Assembly: GCA_001464765.1 (NCBI GenBank)
Contig: LNDV01000039.1
Span: forward strand, 56,709-120,708
Reading direction: 5' to 3'
Source of the DNA: Betaproteobacteria bacterium Ga0077526
GTDB lineage: Bacteria > Pseudomonadota > Gammaproteobacteria > Burkholderiales > Ga0077523
DNA length: 64,000 nt
Both the position numbers and the translations under genes were made by a program. Under the pieces are notes generated by a model. The model did not search any database and was not told the DNA's origin. It saw nothing but the letters and a program-made list of their open reading frames with translations. This document shows positions 33,414-42,573 of the stretch, piece after piece (position 1 is the first letter of the stretch; the number at the start of each line of letters is the position of its first letter).

Positions 33414-35957
33414 TTACCCGCGCCGAAGCGCCTCCACCGGCGAAACATGGACTGCCTGCCGGGTCCCCAACTGCCCGGCCACAAGAACACCGATCGCCCC
33501 GGCCAGGATGCCGACGATCCAGACGCCAGCGCCCACGGTGTAGGGGACATTGAGGACCTCCCGGGCGAGCAGCAGCCCGATCCCGGAGGCGCCCAGCGCC
33601 GCGAAGATTCCGGCCAGCGTGCCGACGAGCAGGAACTCCGCGGCATGCGCCTTGGCGATCTGCCGGGATGCCGCGCCGAGCGTGCGCAGGATGGCGGCCT
33701 CACGCAGTCGCTCGTCGTGCGTGGACTGCAGCGCCGCGAACAGCACGAGCAGCCCGGCCAGCAGCGAGAACAGGAACAGATACTCCACGGCGCGGACCAC
33801 GTGCCCCATCATCAGCTGCACCTGCTGGAGGATGGCGGCAACGTCGATCACGAGCAGATTGGGAAAGCGCTTCACGAGCTGGTCCATCACCGCGGAGCGC
33901 TCGGTCGGCAGGTGGAAGCTCGTGACATACGTGGCCGGATACGTTTCCAGCAGGCCCGGCGGCGACACGACGAAGAAGTTCACCCGGAAGCTGTCCCACT
34001 CCACCTTGCGCAGGCTCGTGACGGGCGCCTCCAGGCGCTGACCCGCCACGTCGTAGCCGAGGACGTCACCCACGCGGATGCCGAGGCTGTCGGCGATGCC
34101 CTTCTCCATCGAGAACTGCCCGGCCGGCTTCGGCCCGGACCACCACTCGCCCTGCTCGATCACGTTGTCGACCTGCGGCCGCTCCGACCAGGAAAGGTTG
34201 AACTCCCGGTCCACGAGCCGGCGGGCGCGGTCTTCCGTAAAGCTTGCAGACGAGATCTTCTTCCCGTTGATGTCGGTGAGGCGTGCGCGGACCATCGGGA
34301 ACAGCTTCGCCTGCGTGAGCCCTTCCGTCGCCAGGAAAGCCTGCACCGCCTCCGCCTGATCGGGCTGGATATTCACCAGGAATCGGTTGGGCGCATCCGG
34401 CGGAAGCGACTGTCGCCAGCTGTCCAGCAGATCGCCCCGCGTGATGGACAGCAGCATCAGCGCGAGGAGCCCCACACCCAGCGCCACCACCTGCACCACC
34501 GTGGCCACCGTCCGCCGCGACAGATTGGCGAGCCCGAAACGCCAGGCGAAACCGGCGCGCCGCCCGGCCGCGGCCGCGACTCGAACGAGCACCGCCGCCA
34601 CCAGGCCGGACACCACGCCCGCCGCGACGATCCCGCCCAGGACGATGGAAGCCATGCGCGCATCGCGCGTGTGCCAGTAGACCAGCGCCGCCACGGCCCC
34701 GAAACCCGCCGCGTAGCCGGCCCACGAGATCCCCGCGGGCATGCCTACGTCCCGCCGCAGGACCCTGAGCGCGGGCACCCGCCCCAGCGCAGCGAGCGGC
34801 GGCAACGCGAATCCGAGCAGCATGACGAAGCCGGCGGCGATCCCCTGCAAGGCGGGTTCGATGCCCGGCAGCGGCAGCGGCACCTGGACGATCGGGGCGA
34901 GCAGACTGGCGAGGCCCGCCTGCGCGCCGAAGCCGATGGCCGCCCCCGCACATCCCGCCACTAGGCCCACCAGGCCGATCTGCCAGGCATGGACCGCCAC
35001 CGTGTAGGCCCGACTCGCACCCAGGGCGCGCAGAACAGCGCAATTGTCGACGTGGCGCTGGGCATAGCGACGCGCGGCCAGCGCCACAGCCACCGCCGCG
35101 AGCACCACCGAAAGCAGCGAGGCGAGGCCGAGGAACCGCTCCGCGCGCTCCAGCGCCGAGCGGATCTCGGGGCGCGCGTCCCGCACGTCCTCCAGCCGCT
35201 GGCCGGGACCGATGCCCTTCCAGACCGCTTCCCGGAAAGCGCCGAGCCGCTCTGGCGTACCGGCGAGCATCAGGCGGTAGGTCACGCGGCTACCGGGCTG
35301 GATCAGCTTTGTCGCCTCGAGGTCGCCCGCGTCCAGCAGCAGCCTGGGCATCATGTTCAGGAAGCCGATCGCGGCCTCGGGATCCTCCGCCGTTCGGCCC
35401 GACACGAGGAAAGTCTTCTCGCCCACCGCGAGCTGCGCCCCGATCCCGACGCCGAGACGTGCCATGGCGCGCTCATCCAGCCAGACTTTGCCGCTCGGCG
35501 GCCCTGCCCGGCGATCCACCGCCGTGCCGTCGGCGCCGGCGATCCGCAACCGGCCGGCGAGCGGATAGCCGGTCGAGATCGCCTTGATCTCGACCAGCAG
35601 GCTCGCGTCACCGGCGCTCACCATGCTCGGAAAGCGCACCGTCTCGGTCGTGGCGCGAGCCAGCCGCGTCGCGGCAGAGCGGACGTCATCGCCGATGGGG
35701 CGGTCGGACACGACCACGAGATCGGCGCCGAGAAGCTGGCTGGCCTCCTGGGTCAGGGCGGACTTCACCCGGTCCGCGAAGAACGCGACCGTGGTGAAGC
35801 TCGCCACGGCCAGCACGATGGAGAGCGCCATCACCCGCAGTTCGCCGGCGCGGAAGTCCCTCGCGAGGAGCCGCGCGCCCATGACCAGGGCGCTGCCGAA
35901 CGGATGCCGCCTCAATGGACGCCCCACGCGACGGGCAACGAGACTGGGGCCGCCCAC
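33414..35957 (-). CDS. ybbP: YbbP-type FtsX/MacB-like ABC permease
   Basis: 847-residue inner-membrane protein with about ten transmembrane segments in two FtsX blocks (around 280-410 and 715-835), a further membrane-spanning stretch near 430-530, and large periplasmic domains near 70-270 and 540-710. The opening GARLLARDFRAGELRVMALSIVLAVA is typical of YbbP. Such permeases with a YbbA ATPase are thought to move or extract lipids or envelope molecules rather than import nutrients. A start at codon 26 (35882) would fit the family N-terminus better. It lies 34 bp after ybbA. Confidence 0.9.
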   Translation of the reverse strand: MGGPSLVARRVGRPLRRHPFGSALVMGARLLARDFRAGELRVMALSIVLAVASFTTVAFFADRVKSALTQEASQLLGADLVVVSDRPIGDDVRSAATRLARATTETVRFPSMVSAGDASLLVEIKAISTGYPLAGRLRIAGADGTAVDRRAGPPSGKVWLDERAMARLGVGIGAQLAVGEKTFLVSGRTAEDPEAAIGFLNMMPRLLLDAGDLEATKLIQPGSRVTYRLMLAGTPERLGAFREAVWKGIGPGQRLEDVRDARPEIRSALERAERFLGLASLLSVVLAAVAVALAARRYAQRHVDNCAVLRALGASRAYTVAVHAWQIGLVGLVAGCAGAAIGFGAQAGLASLLAPIVQVPLPLPGIEPALQGIAAGFVMLLGFALPPLAALGRVPALRVLRRDVGMPAGISWAGYAAGFGAVAALVYWHTRDARMASIVLGGIVAAGVVSGLVAAVLVRVAAAAGRRAGFAWRFGLANLSRRTVATVVQVVALGVGLLALMLLSITRGDLLDSWRQSLPPDAPNRFLVNIQPDQAEAVQAFLATEGLTQAKLFPMVRARLTDINGKKISSASFTEDRARRLVDREFNLSWSERPQVDNVIEQGEWWSGPKPAGQFSMEKGIADSLGIRVGDVLGYDVAGQRLEAPVTSLRKVEWDSFRVNFFVVSPPGLLETYPATYVTSFHLPTERSAVMDQLVKRFPNLLVIDVAAILQQVQLMMGHVVRAVEYLFLFSLLAGLLVLFAALQSTHDERLREAAILRTLGAASRQIAKAHAAEFLLVGTLAGIFAALGASGIGLLLAREVLNVPYTVGAGVWIVGILAGAIGVLVAGQLGTRQAVHVSPVEALRRG

Positions 35958-35991
35958 CCGAGGCGCGGGTGAGCCACGTCGGAGGCCCGCG

Positions 35992-36684
35992 TCATGCCGC
36001 CGCCCGATCGCGCTCGTCCGCGATCAGCCGGCCGCCGGCCAGCCGGAGCCGCCGGGCGCAGCGATGCGACAACCCTTCATCGTGCGTGACCAGGATCAGG
36101 GTCGTGCCCCGCTCCCGGTTGAGATCGAACATCAGATCGGCGATCTCGCGCCCGGTGGCCGCGTCGAGATTGCCTGTCGGCTCGTCTGCAAACAGGATGC
36201 GTGGAGGGCCGCTGAAGGCGCGGGCGATCGCCACCCGCTGCTGTTCGCCACCGGACAGCTGCCTCGGGTAGTGCTGCACACGGGCCTCCAGGCCGACCCG
36301 GCGCAGGAGTTCCATGGCGGTCGCCCGCGGTTCGGCGTGGCCCGCCAGTTCGAGCGGCAGCATCACGTTCTCCAGCGCCGTGAGCGACGCGAGCAGCTGG
36401 AACGACTGAAACACGAAACCGACCGTCGCCCCGCGCAAGGCGGCGCGGCCATCCTCGTCCAGAGCGTTCAGGCCCTGTCCGGCGAGCGTGACCTCCCCCG
36501 CCGAGGGCAGGTCCAACCCGGCCAGTAGCCCCAGGAGCGTGGTCTTGCCGGACCCGGAGGCGCCGACCACCGCGACCGATTCGCCTTCCGCGATGTCGAA
36601 GCTGACGGCATCGAGGATGGTGAGAACACTGTCGCCGGTGCCGACTTGCTTGGTCAATCCTGCTGCGGAGACAATCGCGGGCAT
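35992..36684 (-). CDS. ybbA: YbbA-type ABC transporter ATPase (LolD/MacB-like)
   Basis: 230-residue ATPase of the lipoprotein/macrolide-exporter subfamily. Walker A GASGSGKT (41-48), FVFQSFQLL Q-loop, LSGGEQQRV signature (about 143), FADEPTGNLD Walker B, and THDEGLS. It partners the YbbP permease downstream. Its ATG (read leftward) shares the CATG at 36682-36685 with the tesA start, an arrangement matching the divergent tesA-ybbAP order known in E. coli. Confidence 0.94.
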   Translation of the reverse strand: MPAIVSAAGLTKQVGTGDSVLTILDAVSFDIAEGESVAVVGASGSGKTTLLGLLAGLDLPSAGEVTLAGQGLNALDEDGRAALRGATVGFVFQSFQLLASLTALENVMLPLELAGHAEPRATAMELLRRVGLEARVQHYPRQLSGGEQQRVAIARAFSGPPRILFADEPTGNLDAATGREIADLMFDLNRERGTTLILVTHDEGLSHRCARRLRLAGGRLIADERDRAAA

Positions 36685-37357
36685 GCCACTCCTTCGGTTA
36701 CGGTTTCATCGTGCGGCCGTCCTGCTGACCGCCGCGGTCCTGCTTTGGTTCTCGGGCGCGACGTTCGCCGCGCAGAAAGTCGTGCTGGTCCTGGGCGACA
36801 GCCTCTCCGCCGGCTACGGGCTGCCGGCGGGCCAGGGCTGGGTCGATCTGCTTGTCCGCCGACTCGCGAAGGAAGCGCCCGGGTGGCGCGTCGTCAACGC
36901 CAGCATCAGCGGCGAGACGACTCTGGGCGGCCTCACGCGACTGGCACCGCTGCTCGAGCGGCACCGTCCGGACGTCGTGGTGGTCGAACTCGGCGCCAAC
37001 GACGGCCTTCGCGGCATGGACCTCACCCAGACGCGGTCCAATCTCGAGCGTATCGTATCGGCTGGCAAGGCGGCGGGCGCCCAGCACGTCGTCGTCGGCA
37101 TGCGCATCCCACCCAACTACGGCCCGCGGTACACCGAGCAGTTCCACGGCATGTTCGGTGAGGTCGCCAGGGCGACGGGCTCCGTGCACGTGTCGTTCCT
37201 GTTCGACGGTTTCGCGCAGGACCGCAGGATGTTCCAGGACGACGGCATCCATCCCCTGCCCTCGGCCCAGCCTCTGATGCTCGATACCGTGTGGAAAGGC
37301 CTCGCTCCGCTGCTGGAAGTGGGGCCGGCAAAACCACCCCGCAAGCGGAGCCCGTGA
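36683..37357 (+). CDS. tesA: Periplasmic SGNH esterase/lysophospholipase TesA
   Basis: 224 residues. Signal peptide to about 30 (ATFAA), then SGNH-hydrolase blocks: GDSLSAGYG with Ser40 (I), SGETT (II), GANDGLR with Asn106 (III) and DGIHP with the catalytic Asp/His near 194 (V). TesA acts as a multifunctional thioesterase, lysophospholipase and arylesterase in the periplasm. Divergent from ybbAP; no separate promoter space exists because the start codons overlap. Confidence 0.94.
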   Translation: MPLLRLRFHRAAVLLTAAVLLWFSGATFAAQKVVLVLGDSLSAGYGLPAGQGWVDLLVRRLAKEAPGWRVVNASISGETTLGGLTRLAPLLERHRPDVVVVELGANDGLRGMDLTQTRSNLERIVSAGKAAGAQHVVVGMRIPPNYGPRYTEQFHGMFGEVARATGSVHVSFLFDGFAQDRRMFQDDGIHPLPSAQPLMLDTVWKGLAPLLEVGPAKPPRKRSP

Positions 37358-37393
37358 GAGAATCGCGGCCCGTTTCCCCTCCACCGCCAGCCG

Positions 37394-38452
37394 ATGCGCC
37401 ACGACGTCGCCACGCTCGCTGAACTGGGCGACTTCGACGCCATTCTCGATGTCCGCTCGCCGGCCGAATTCGCCGAGGACCATGTCCCCGGGGCCTTGAA
37501 CGTGCCAGTCCTCGATGACGAGGAACGCGCTCGCGTGGGCACGCTCTACAAGCAGGTGTCTCCGTTCGCCGCCCGCAAGGTCGGTGCGGCGCTGGTCGCC
37601 CGGAACATCGCGCGGCACCTGGAGGCACACTTCTCCGAGTATCCGCGCACCTGGCGGCCGCTGGTCTACTGCTGGCGCGGCGGCAAGCGCAGCGGTTCCA
37701 TGACACACGTCATGCGCGAGGTCGGCTGGGACGCGAAACAGCTGGACGGCGGCTACAAGTCGTTCCGGCGCGGGGTCATCGACGATCTCGAAGCCCTGCC
37801 CGCCAACCTCCGGTTCCGGGTGGTGTGCGGCATGACAGGCTCAGGCAAGAGCCGCCTGCTGGGCGTGCTGGGGCGTCAGGGCGCCCAGGTGCTGGACCTC
37901 GAGGGGCTGGCCGCGCACCGCGGCTCGGTGCTGGGCGGCCTTCCGGCAGAACCGCAACCCTCCCAGAAGGCCTTTGAAACCCGCCTGTGGTGCGCCCTCC
38001 GCGCGCTCGATCCGGCCCGGCCGACCTTCGTGGAATCCGAGAGCCGCCGCATCGGCACCGTGCATCTGCCCGAGGCCTTCATCACCAAGCTGCGAGGCAG
38101 TCCGTGCCTGCAGCTCGTGACGGCCCCAGTCGCCCGTGTTGCCCTGCTCGTCGACGAATACGCGCATTTCTTCGACGATCCCGACCTGCTCTCGAGCAAA
38201 CTGGAGGCGCTGACGCCTCTGCATGGCAAGGACACCATTCGGCGCTGGCTCGATCTGGTGGCCGGCCGCGCGTGGGAGCCGCTCGTGGAGGAACTGCTCG
38301 TGCGCCACTATGACCCGACCTACCTTCGCTCCATGACGGCGAACTACGAGGGGTTCGGGACAGCGTCGGTCGTGCAGGTGGACGCCTTCACGCCTGAGGC
38401 ATTCGACCACGCCGCTTCCCAGGCCGTCGCATCGGCAACCGGCCCAGCATGA
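37394..38452 (+). CDS. mnmH: tRNA 2-selenouridine synthase MnmH (SelU)
   Basis: 352 residues. MnmH replaces sulfur of 2-thiouridine at the wobble base of certain tRNAs with selenium from selenophosphate, via geranylated intermediates. N-terminal rhodanese domain with catalytic Cys93 in YCWRGGKRSG; C-terminal P-loop domain with GMTGSGKS (146-153). Its presence implies a selenophosphate synthase (SelD) elsewhere in the genome. The TGA overlaps the arnT start in ATGA, so it may be cotranscribed with the lipid A genes. Confidence 0.95.
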   Translation: MRHDVATLAELGDFDAILDVRSPAEFAEDHVPGALNVPVLDDEERARVGTLYKQVSPFAARKVGAALVARNIARHLEAHFSEYPRTWRPLVYCWRGGKRSGSMTHVMREVGWDAKQLDGGYKSFRRGVIDDLEALPANLRFRVVCGMTGSGKSRLLGVLGRQGAQVLDLEGLAAHRGSVLGGLPAEPQPSQKAFETRLWCALRALDPARPTFVESESRRIGTVHLPEAFITKLRGSPCLQLVTAPVARVALLVDEYAHFFDDPDLLSSKLEALTPLHGKDTIRRWLDLVAGRAWEPLVEELLVRHYDPTYLRSMTANYEGFGTASVVQVDAFTPEAFDHAASQAVASATGPA

Positions 38453-40110
38453 CGACGAGACCCCGCAGCGCCTGGCTGGCCGCACTCGTCGCCGTCATCG
38501 TCGTCGTGTGGTTTGCCAACCTGGACGCCCGCCGCCTGATCCGCCCGGACGAGGGGCGTTACGGCGAGATCGCGCGGGAGATGGCGGCCACGGGCGACTG
38601 GGTCACGCCGCGGCTGAACGGTCTGAAGTACTTCGAGAAGCCACCTCTTCAGTACTGGATGACGGCGGCGGCCTTCCGCGTATTCGGGCCGGACGAATGG
38701 ACCGCGCGCTGGTGGCCGGCGACTTCCGGCGCACTGTGTGTGCTCCTCGTGTGGTTCACCGGCCGCAGAACACTCGGGCGCCCGGCAGGCGACTATGCCG
38801 GCCTCGTGTGCGTGTCGATGCTCTGGACCGTGGCGAACGGTCACCTCAACACGCTCGACATGGGCCTCACGTTCTTCCTCACCGGCGCCCTTTGCGCGTT
38901 CCTCATCGCGGAGCATCCGGATACCTCCCGGGTCGCCCGGGGATGGTGGGTCCTGCTCGCGTGGGTCGCATGCGCGGGCGCCGTGCTCTCGAAAGGTCTG
39001 GTCGGGCTCGTGCTCCCGGGCGGCGCGATCGCGGGCTACGTGCTCATCACGCGGGACTGGGCGATGCTCAAGCGAATCCGCCTGCTGCCGGGCCTCGCGA
39101 TCCTGCTCGCGCTGTGCGCGCCGTGGTTCGTGGCCGTATCGGTGGCCAACCCGGAGTTCCCGGATTTCTTCTTCGTCCGCGAGCATTTCCAGCGCTATCT
39201 CACGCCGGTGCACCGCCGCAGCGAACCCTGGTGGTTCTTCCTGCCGCTGCTGGTGGCGGGCACGCTGCCGTGGACCCTGCTCGCCGGTCGGGCCGTCTTC
39301 GACGCGGCGCGCGACGAACGCCATTCCGCCGAAGGCCGCCGCCGGATGCTGCTGCTCGCGTGGAGTGCCTTCGTGGTGCTGTTCTTCAGCGCGTCCAGTT
39401 CCAAGCTGCCTTCCTACATCCTGCCGGTCTTCCCGGCGCTGGCGTGGCTCATGGGCGAATCGCTCGCGCGCATGCCACCGCGCCGTCTGTTCTGGCATGC
39501 CGTACCGCTCCTGCCGATCGCGGTCGCGGCGTTCGTTCTCGGGCTGCGGGCGGATCGCTATGCCAACGACCGCACGCCGGTCGAGCTGTATCAGGCCTTC
39601 GAACCGTGGATCCTGGCCGCCGCATCGGTGATGTTCGTCGGCGCGATCATCGCCGCTGTCGCCGCGCGGCGGGAGAACCGGGCGATCGCCGCCATCGCGA
39701 TCGGTCTGGCCGGTCTCGGCAGCTGGCAACTGGCGATCACCGGTCACGATGCGCTTTCGCCCTCGTTTTCCAGTCATCGCTTCACCACCCAGCTGAAGAC
39801 ACCGCTGCGCGCGGACTGCCCGCTGTACAGCCTGCGCACCTACGACCAGACGCTGCCGTTCTACCTGGGCCGCACGACGACTCTGGTAGCCTACGCCGAC
39901 GAGATGGCCTTCGGCCTGGAGCGCGAACCTCATCTCGGCATTCCCGACATGCGCGACTTCATCGCGCGCTGGAACTCCCCCGCCTGCGCCTACGCCTTCA
40001 TGGAACCCGTGACGTTCGACGAGATGACCCGCGAATCCCTGCCCATGCGCGTGCTCGCGCGGGACACGCGCCGCGTGCTGGTGGCCAACCCCGCGATTCC
40101 CGGACCATGA
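38449..40110 (+). CDS. arnT: ArnT-like lipid A aminoarabinose transferase (GT-C/PMT family)
   Basis: 553-residue inner-membrane glycosyltransferase with about 11-12 hydrophobic segments. The periplasmic loop motif RPDEGRYGEIAREMAATGDWV with acidic catalytic Asp, then KYFEKPPLQYW, is characteristic of ArnT/PMT transferases, which move L-Ara4N from undecaprenyl phosphate to lipid A and confer polymyxin resistance. The late LSKGLVG and SSSKLPSYILPVFPALA blocks also fit. Coupled to mnmH upstream and to the EmrE-like gene downstream, both by ATGA. Confidence 0.9.
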   Translation: MTTRPRSAWLAALVAVIVVVWFANLDARRLIRPDEGRYGEIAREMAATGDWVTPRLNGLKYFEKPPLQYWMTAAAFRVFGPDEWTARWWPATSGALCVLLVWFTGRRTLGRPAGDYAGLVCVSMLWTVANGHLNTLDMGLTFFLTGALCAFLIAEHPDTSRVARGWWVLLAWVACAGAVLSKGLVGLVLPGGAIAGYVLITRDWAMLKRIRLLPGLAILLALCAPWFVAVSVANPEFPDFFFVREHFQRYLTPVHRRSEPWWFFLPLLVAGTLPWTLLAGRAVFDAARDERHSAEGRRRMLLLAWSAFVVLFFSASSSKLPSYILPVFPALAWLMGESLARMPPRRLFWHAVPLLPIAVAAFVLGLRADRYANDRTPVELYQAFEPWILAAASVMFVGAIIAAVAARRENRAIAAIAIGLAGLGSWQLAITGHDALSPSFSSHRFTTQLKTPLRADCPLYSLRTYDQTLPFYLGRTTTLVAYADEMAFGLEREPHLGIPDMRDFIARWNSPACAYAFMEPVTFDEMTRESLPMRVLARDTRRVLVANPAIPGP

Positions 40111-40478
40111 CCGCCACTGCCTTTGCGCTGGTGCTCACCGGCGTGCTGCTCAATGCCGCCGCGCAATTGCTGCTGAAGGCCGGCACCAACAGCATCGGCC
40201 ACTTCGACTTCACGCTGGCCAACGCGCTGCCGATCGGCATGCAGGTGGCCCGCGAACCGCACATCCTCGGCGGGCTGTCCTGCTATGTCGTGAGCGTCGT
40301 CGTGTGGATCCTCGCACTGTCCCGCGTCGAGGTGAGCATCGCGTACCCGATGCTGTCGCTCGGCTACGTGGTGAATGCCGTCGCCGCCTGGTACCTGTTC
40401 GGCGAATCCCTCAACGCGATGCGCCTCGGCGGCATCGCCGTCATCATTGTCGGCGTCGTGCTCGTCGCACGCAGCTGA
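40107..40478 (+). CDS. ArnE/ArnF-like undecaprenyl-L-Ara4N flippase subunit (EamA/SMR fold)
   Basis: 123 residues with four transmembrane helices, opening FALVLTGVLLNAAAQLLLKAGT and ending in GGIAVIIVGVVLVA, as in ArnE/ArnF. Those proteins form a heterodimer that flips undecaprenyl-phosphate-L-Ara4N to the periplasm. Only one such gene is present here, so a homodimer or a second copy elsewhere is implied. Coupled to arnT by ATGA; 16 bp before the aminotransferase. Confidence 0.85.
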   Translation: MTATAFALVLTGVLLNAAAQLLLKAGTNSIGHFDFTLANALPIGMQVAREPHILGGLSCYVVSVVVWILALSRVEVSIAYPMLSLGYVVNAVAAWYLFGESLNAMRLGGIAVIIVGVVLVARS

Positions 40479-40494
40479 CCCGCGAATTCCTCCC

Positions 40495-41587
40495 ATGGCC
40501 GAAGACTTCCTGCCCTTCACCCGCCCCACCCTCGACGAAGAGACCATCGCCGGCGTCGTCGAGGTGCTGCGCTCCGGCTGGATCACGAGCGGTCCGAACG
40601 TGCAGCGCTTCGAGGCGCTGCTGAGCGAATACTGCGGTGGACGCCCCGTCCGCGCCCTTGCACACGGCACCGGCGCCCTCGAACTCGCCCTCGACATCGC
40701 GGGGGTCGGGCCGGGCGATGAAGTCATCACGACGCCGCTCACCTGGGTCGCCACCGCGAACGTCATCCTTCGCGCGGGCGCCCGGCCGGTGCTGGTGGAC
40801 GTCGACCCGAAGACCCGCCTCATCGATCTCGACCTCGCCGAGAAGGCCATCACCCCCCGAACGCGGGCGATCATCCCCGTGGACCTCGCCGGCCTGCCCG
40901 TGGACCGGGACCGCCTGTACGAGATCGCCGGCCGCCACAAGCTGCGCGTCATCGAGGACGCCGCCCAGAGCCTCGGCAGCCGGCATCGCGGCCGGCCTAT
41001 CGGCAGCTTCGGCGATCTCGTGTGCTTCTCTTTCCACGCCAACAAGAACCTCACCACCGCCGAGGGCGGCTGCCTCGTGCTGAACACCCCCGAGGAAGCC
41101 CGCCGCTGCGAACTCATGCGGTTGCAGGGCGTGGTGCGCCTGCCCGACGGCGAGCAGGAAGTGGAGTTCGCCGGGGCCAAGCTCAACCTGACGGACATCG
41201 CCGCGCGCATCGGCTTGGGCCAGATGGCGCGCATCGCCGAATTCAACAAGCGCCGGCGCGTGCTGGCCCGCCGGTACTTCGACCGGATCGACCCGGCATG
41301 CGGCCTCGAACTGCCTCCCGAGGACGACGGCGACACCAACTGGCACATTCCTGCGCGCCATGCAGGCCAAAGGCATCGGCGTCGGCGTGCACTACCCCGC
41401 CCTGCACCGGTTCAAGCTGTTCCAGGGCCTGGGTTACCGCGAGGGGGACTTCCCGCACGCCGAGCGCATCGGCGCCTCGATCGTCACACTGCCGCTGTTC
41501 CCGACCATGCGGGACGAGGATGTCGACCGGGTATGCGCAGCCCTGCGTGATATCCTCGCCTCACCTGCCGAAACCCGTCATCGATGA
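40495..41587 (+). pseudogene. arnB: ArnB-like UDP-Ara4O aminotransferase, frameshifted by an apparent internal deletion
   Basis: PLP aminotransferase of the DegT/DnrJ/EryC1/StrS family, making UDP-L-Ara4N. From 40495 the chain is normal (RSGWITSGPNVQRFE, TPLTWVATANVI, DAAQSLGS, SFHANKNLTTAEGG with the PLP Lys, LNLTDIAARIGLGQ) up to DTNWH at 41332-41346. The next family segment, FLRAMQAKGIGVGVHYPALH, resumes in another frame from 41348 and runs to the stop at 41587. Compared with the family about 15 residues between NWH and TFLRAM seem missing, with a loss of 3n+2 bases. The frame at the stop still overlaps arnC by ATGA, so the original gene ended there. Mutation or assembly error cannot be told apart here. 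Confidence 0.88.
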
Positions 41588-42573
41588 GCGTTCCTCCCGA
41601 CGTTTCCGTCGTCATCCCGGTCTACAACGAGGAAGCGGGCCTGCCCGCCCTGTTCGAACGTCTCTACGCCGCCCTGGATCAGCTCGGCCGCAGGTTCGAG
41701 GTCGTGTTCGTCGACGACGGCAGCCTCGACCGCTCCGGCGCCATGCTCCGCGAGCAGTACCAGCGCCGGCCCGACTGCACTCAGGTGGTCCTGTTCAACG
41801 GCAACTTCGGCCAGCATCTGGCCATCATGGCGGGCTTCGAACACGCCCGCGGCCGGGTGATCGTCACCCTGGATGCCGACCTGCAGAACCCGCCGGAAGA
41901 GATCGGACGGCTGGTCGCCGAGATGGACCGCGGCTTCGACTACGTGGGGACGATCCGCCAGATGCGCCAGGACACCGCCTTCCGGCGCGTGGCCTCGCGC
42001 ATGATGAACGGCCTGCGCGAGCGCATCACCCGCATCCACATGACCGACCAGGGCTGCATGCTCCGCGCGTACAGCCGCGACATCGTCGACGCGATCAACG
42101 CGTGCCGCGAGGTGAACACCTTCATCCCCGCGCTCGCCTACACCTTCGCGCAGCGCCCCACGGAAATCGAGGTGCGCCACGAAGAGCGCGCCGCGGGCGA
42201 ATCCAAGTACTCGCTCTACAAGCTGATCCGCCTCAATTTCGATCTGGTGACCGGCTTCTCCATCGTGCCCCTGCAGATGTTCTCGCTGTTCGGCATCGGC
42301 ATCTCGGTCCTGTCGGTGATCTTCGTGATCTTCCTCGCGATCCGGCGGCTGATCGTCGGGCCCGAGGCCGAGGGCCTGTTCACGCTGTTCGGCATCGCGT
42401 TCTTCCTCATCGGCATCGCTCTCTTCGGCATCGGCCTGCTCGGTGAGTACGTGGGACGCATCTACCAGCAGGTACGCCAGCGGCCCCGCTACCTCGTCCG
42501 CGCCGTGCTCGCGCCGCAGGACGCCGCACTCGCCCCCGAACCCGAAGCGCCCCGCGCGTTGCATCGCCGATGA
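41584..42573 (+). CDS. arnC: ArnC-like undecaprenyl-phosphate 4-deoxy-4-formamido-L-arabinose transferase
   Basis: 329 residues. A GT2 domain (SVVIPVYNEEAGLPALF, VDDGSLDRS, TLDADLQNPPEEI) is followed by two C-terminal transmembrane helices (about 230-265 and 270-305), the ArnC/GtrB layout. GNFGQHLAIMAGFEHARG and MTDQGCMLRAYSR are typical of ArnC. It transfers the formylated sugar to undecaprenyl phosphate on the cytoplasmic face. Overlaps both neighbours by 4 nt. Confidence 0.93.
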   Translation: MSVPPDVSVVIPVYNEEAGLPALFERLYAALDQLGRRFEVVFVDDGSLDRSGAMLREQYQRRPDCTQVVLFNGNFGQHLAIMAGFEHARGRVIVTLDADLQNPPEEIGRLVAEMDRGFDYVGTIRQMRQDTAFRRVASRMMNGLRERITRIHMTDQGCMLRAYSRDIVDAINACREVNTFIPALAYTFAQRPTEIEVRHEERAAGESKYSLYKLIRLNFDLVTGFSIVPLQMFSLFGIGISVLSVIFVIFLAIRRLIVGPEAEGLFTLFGIAFFLIGIALFGIGLLGEYVGRIYQQVRQRPRYLVRAVLAPQDAALAPEPEAPRALHRR

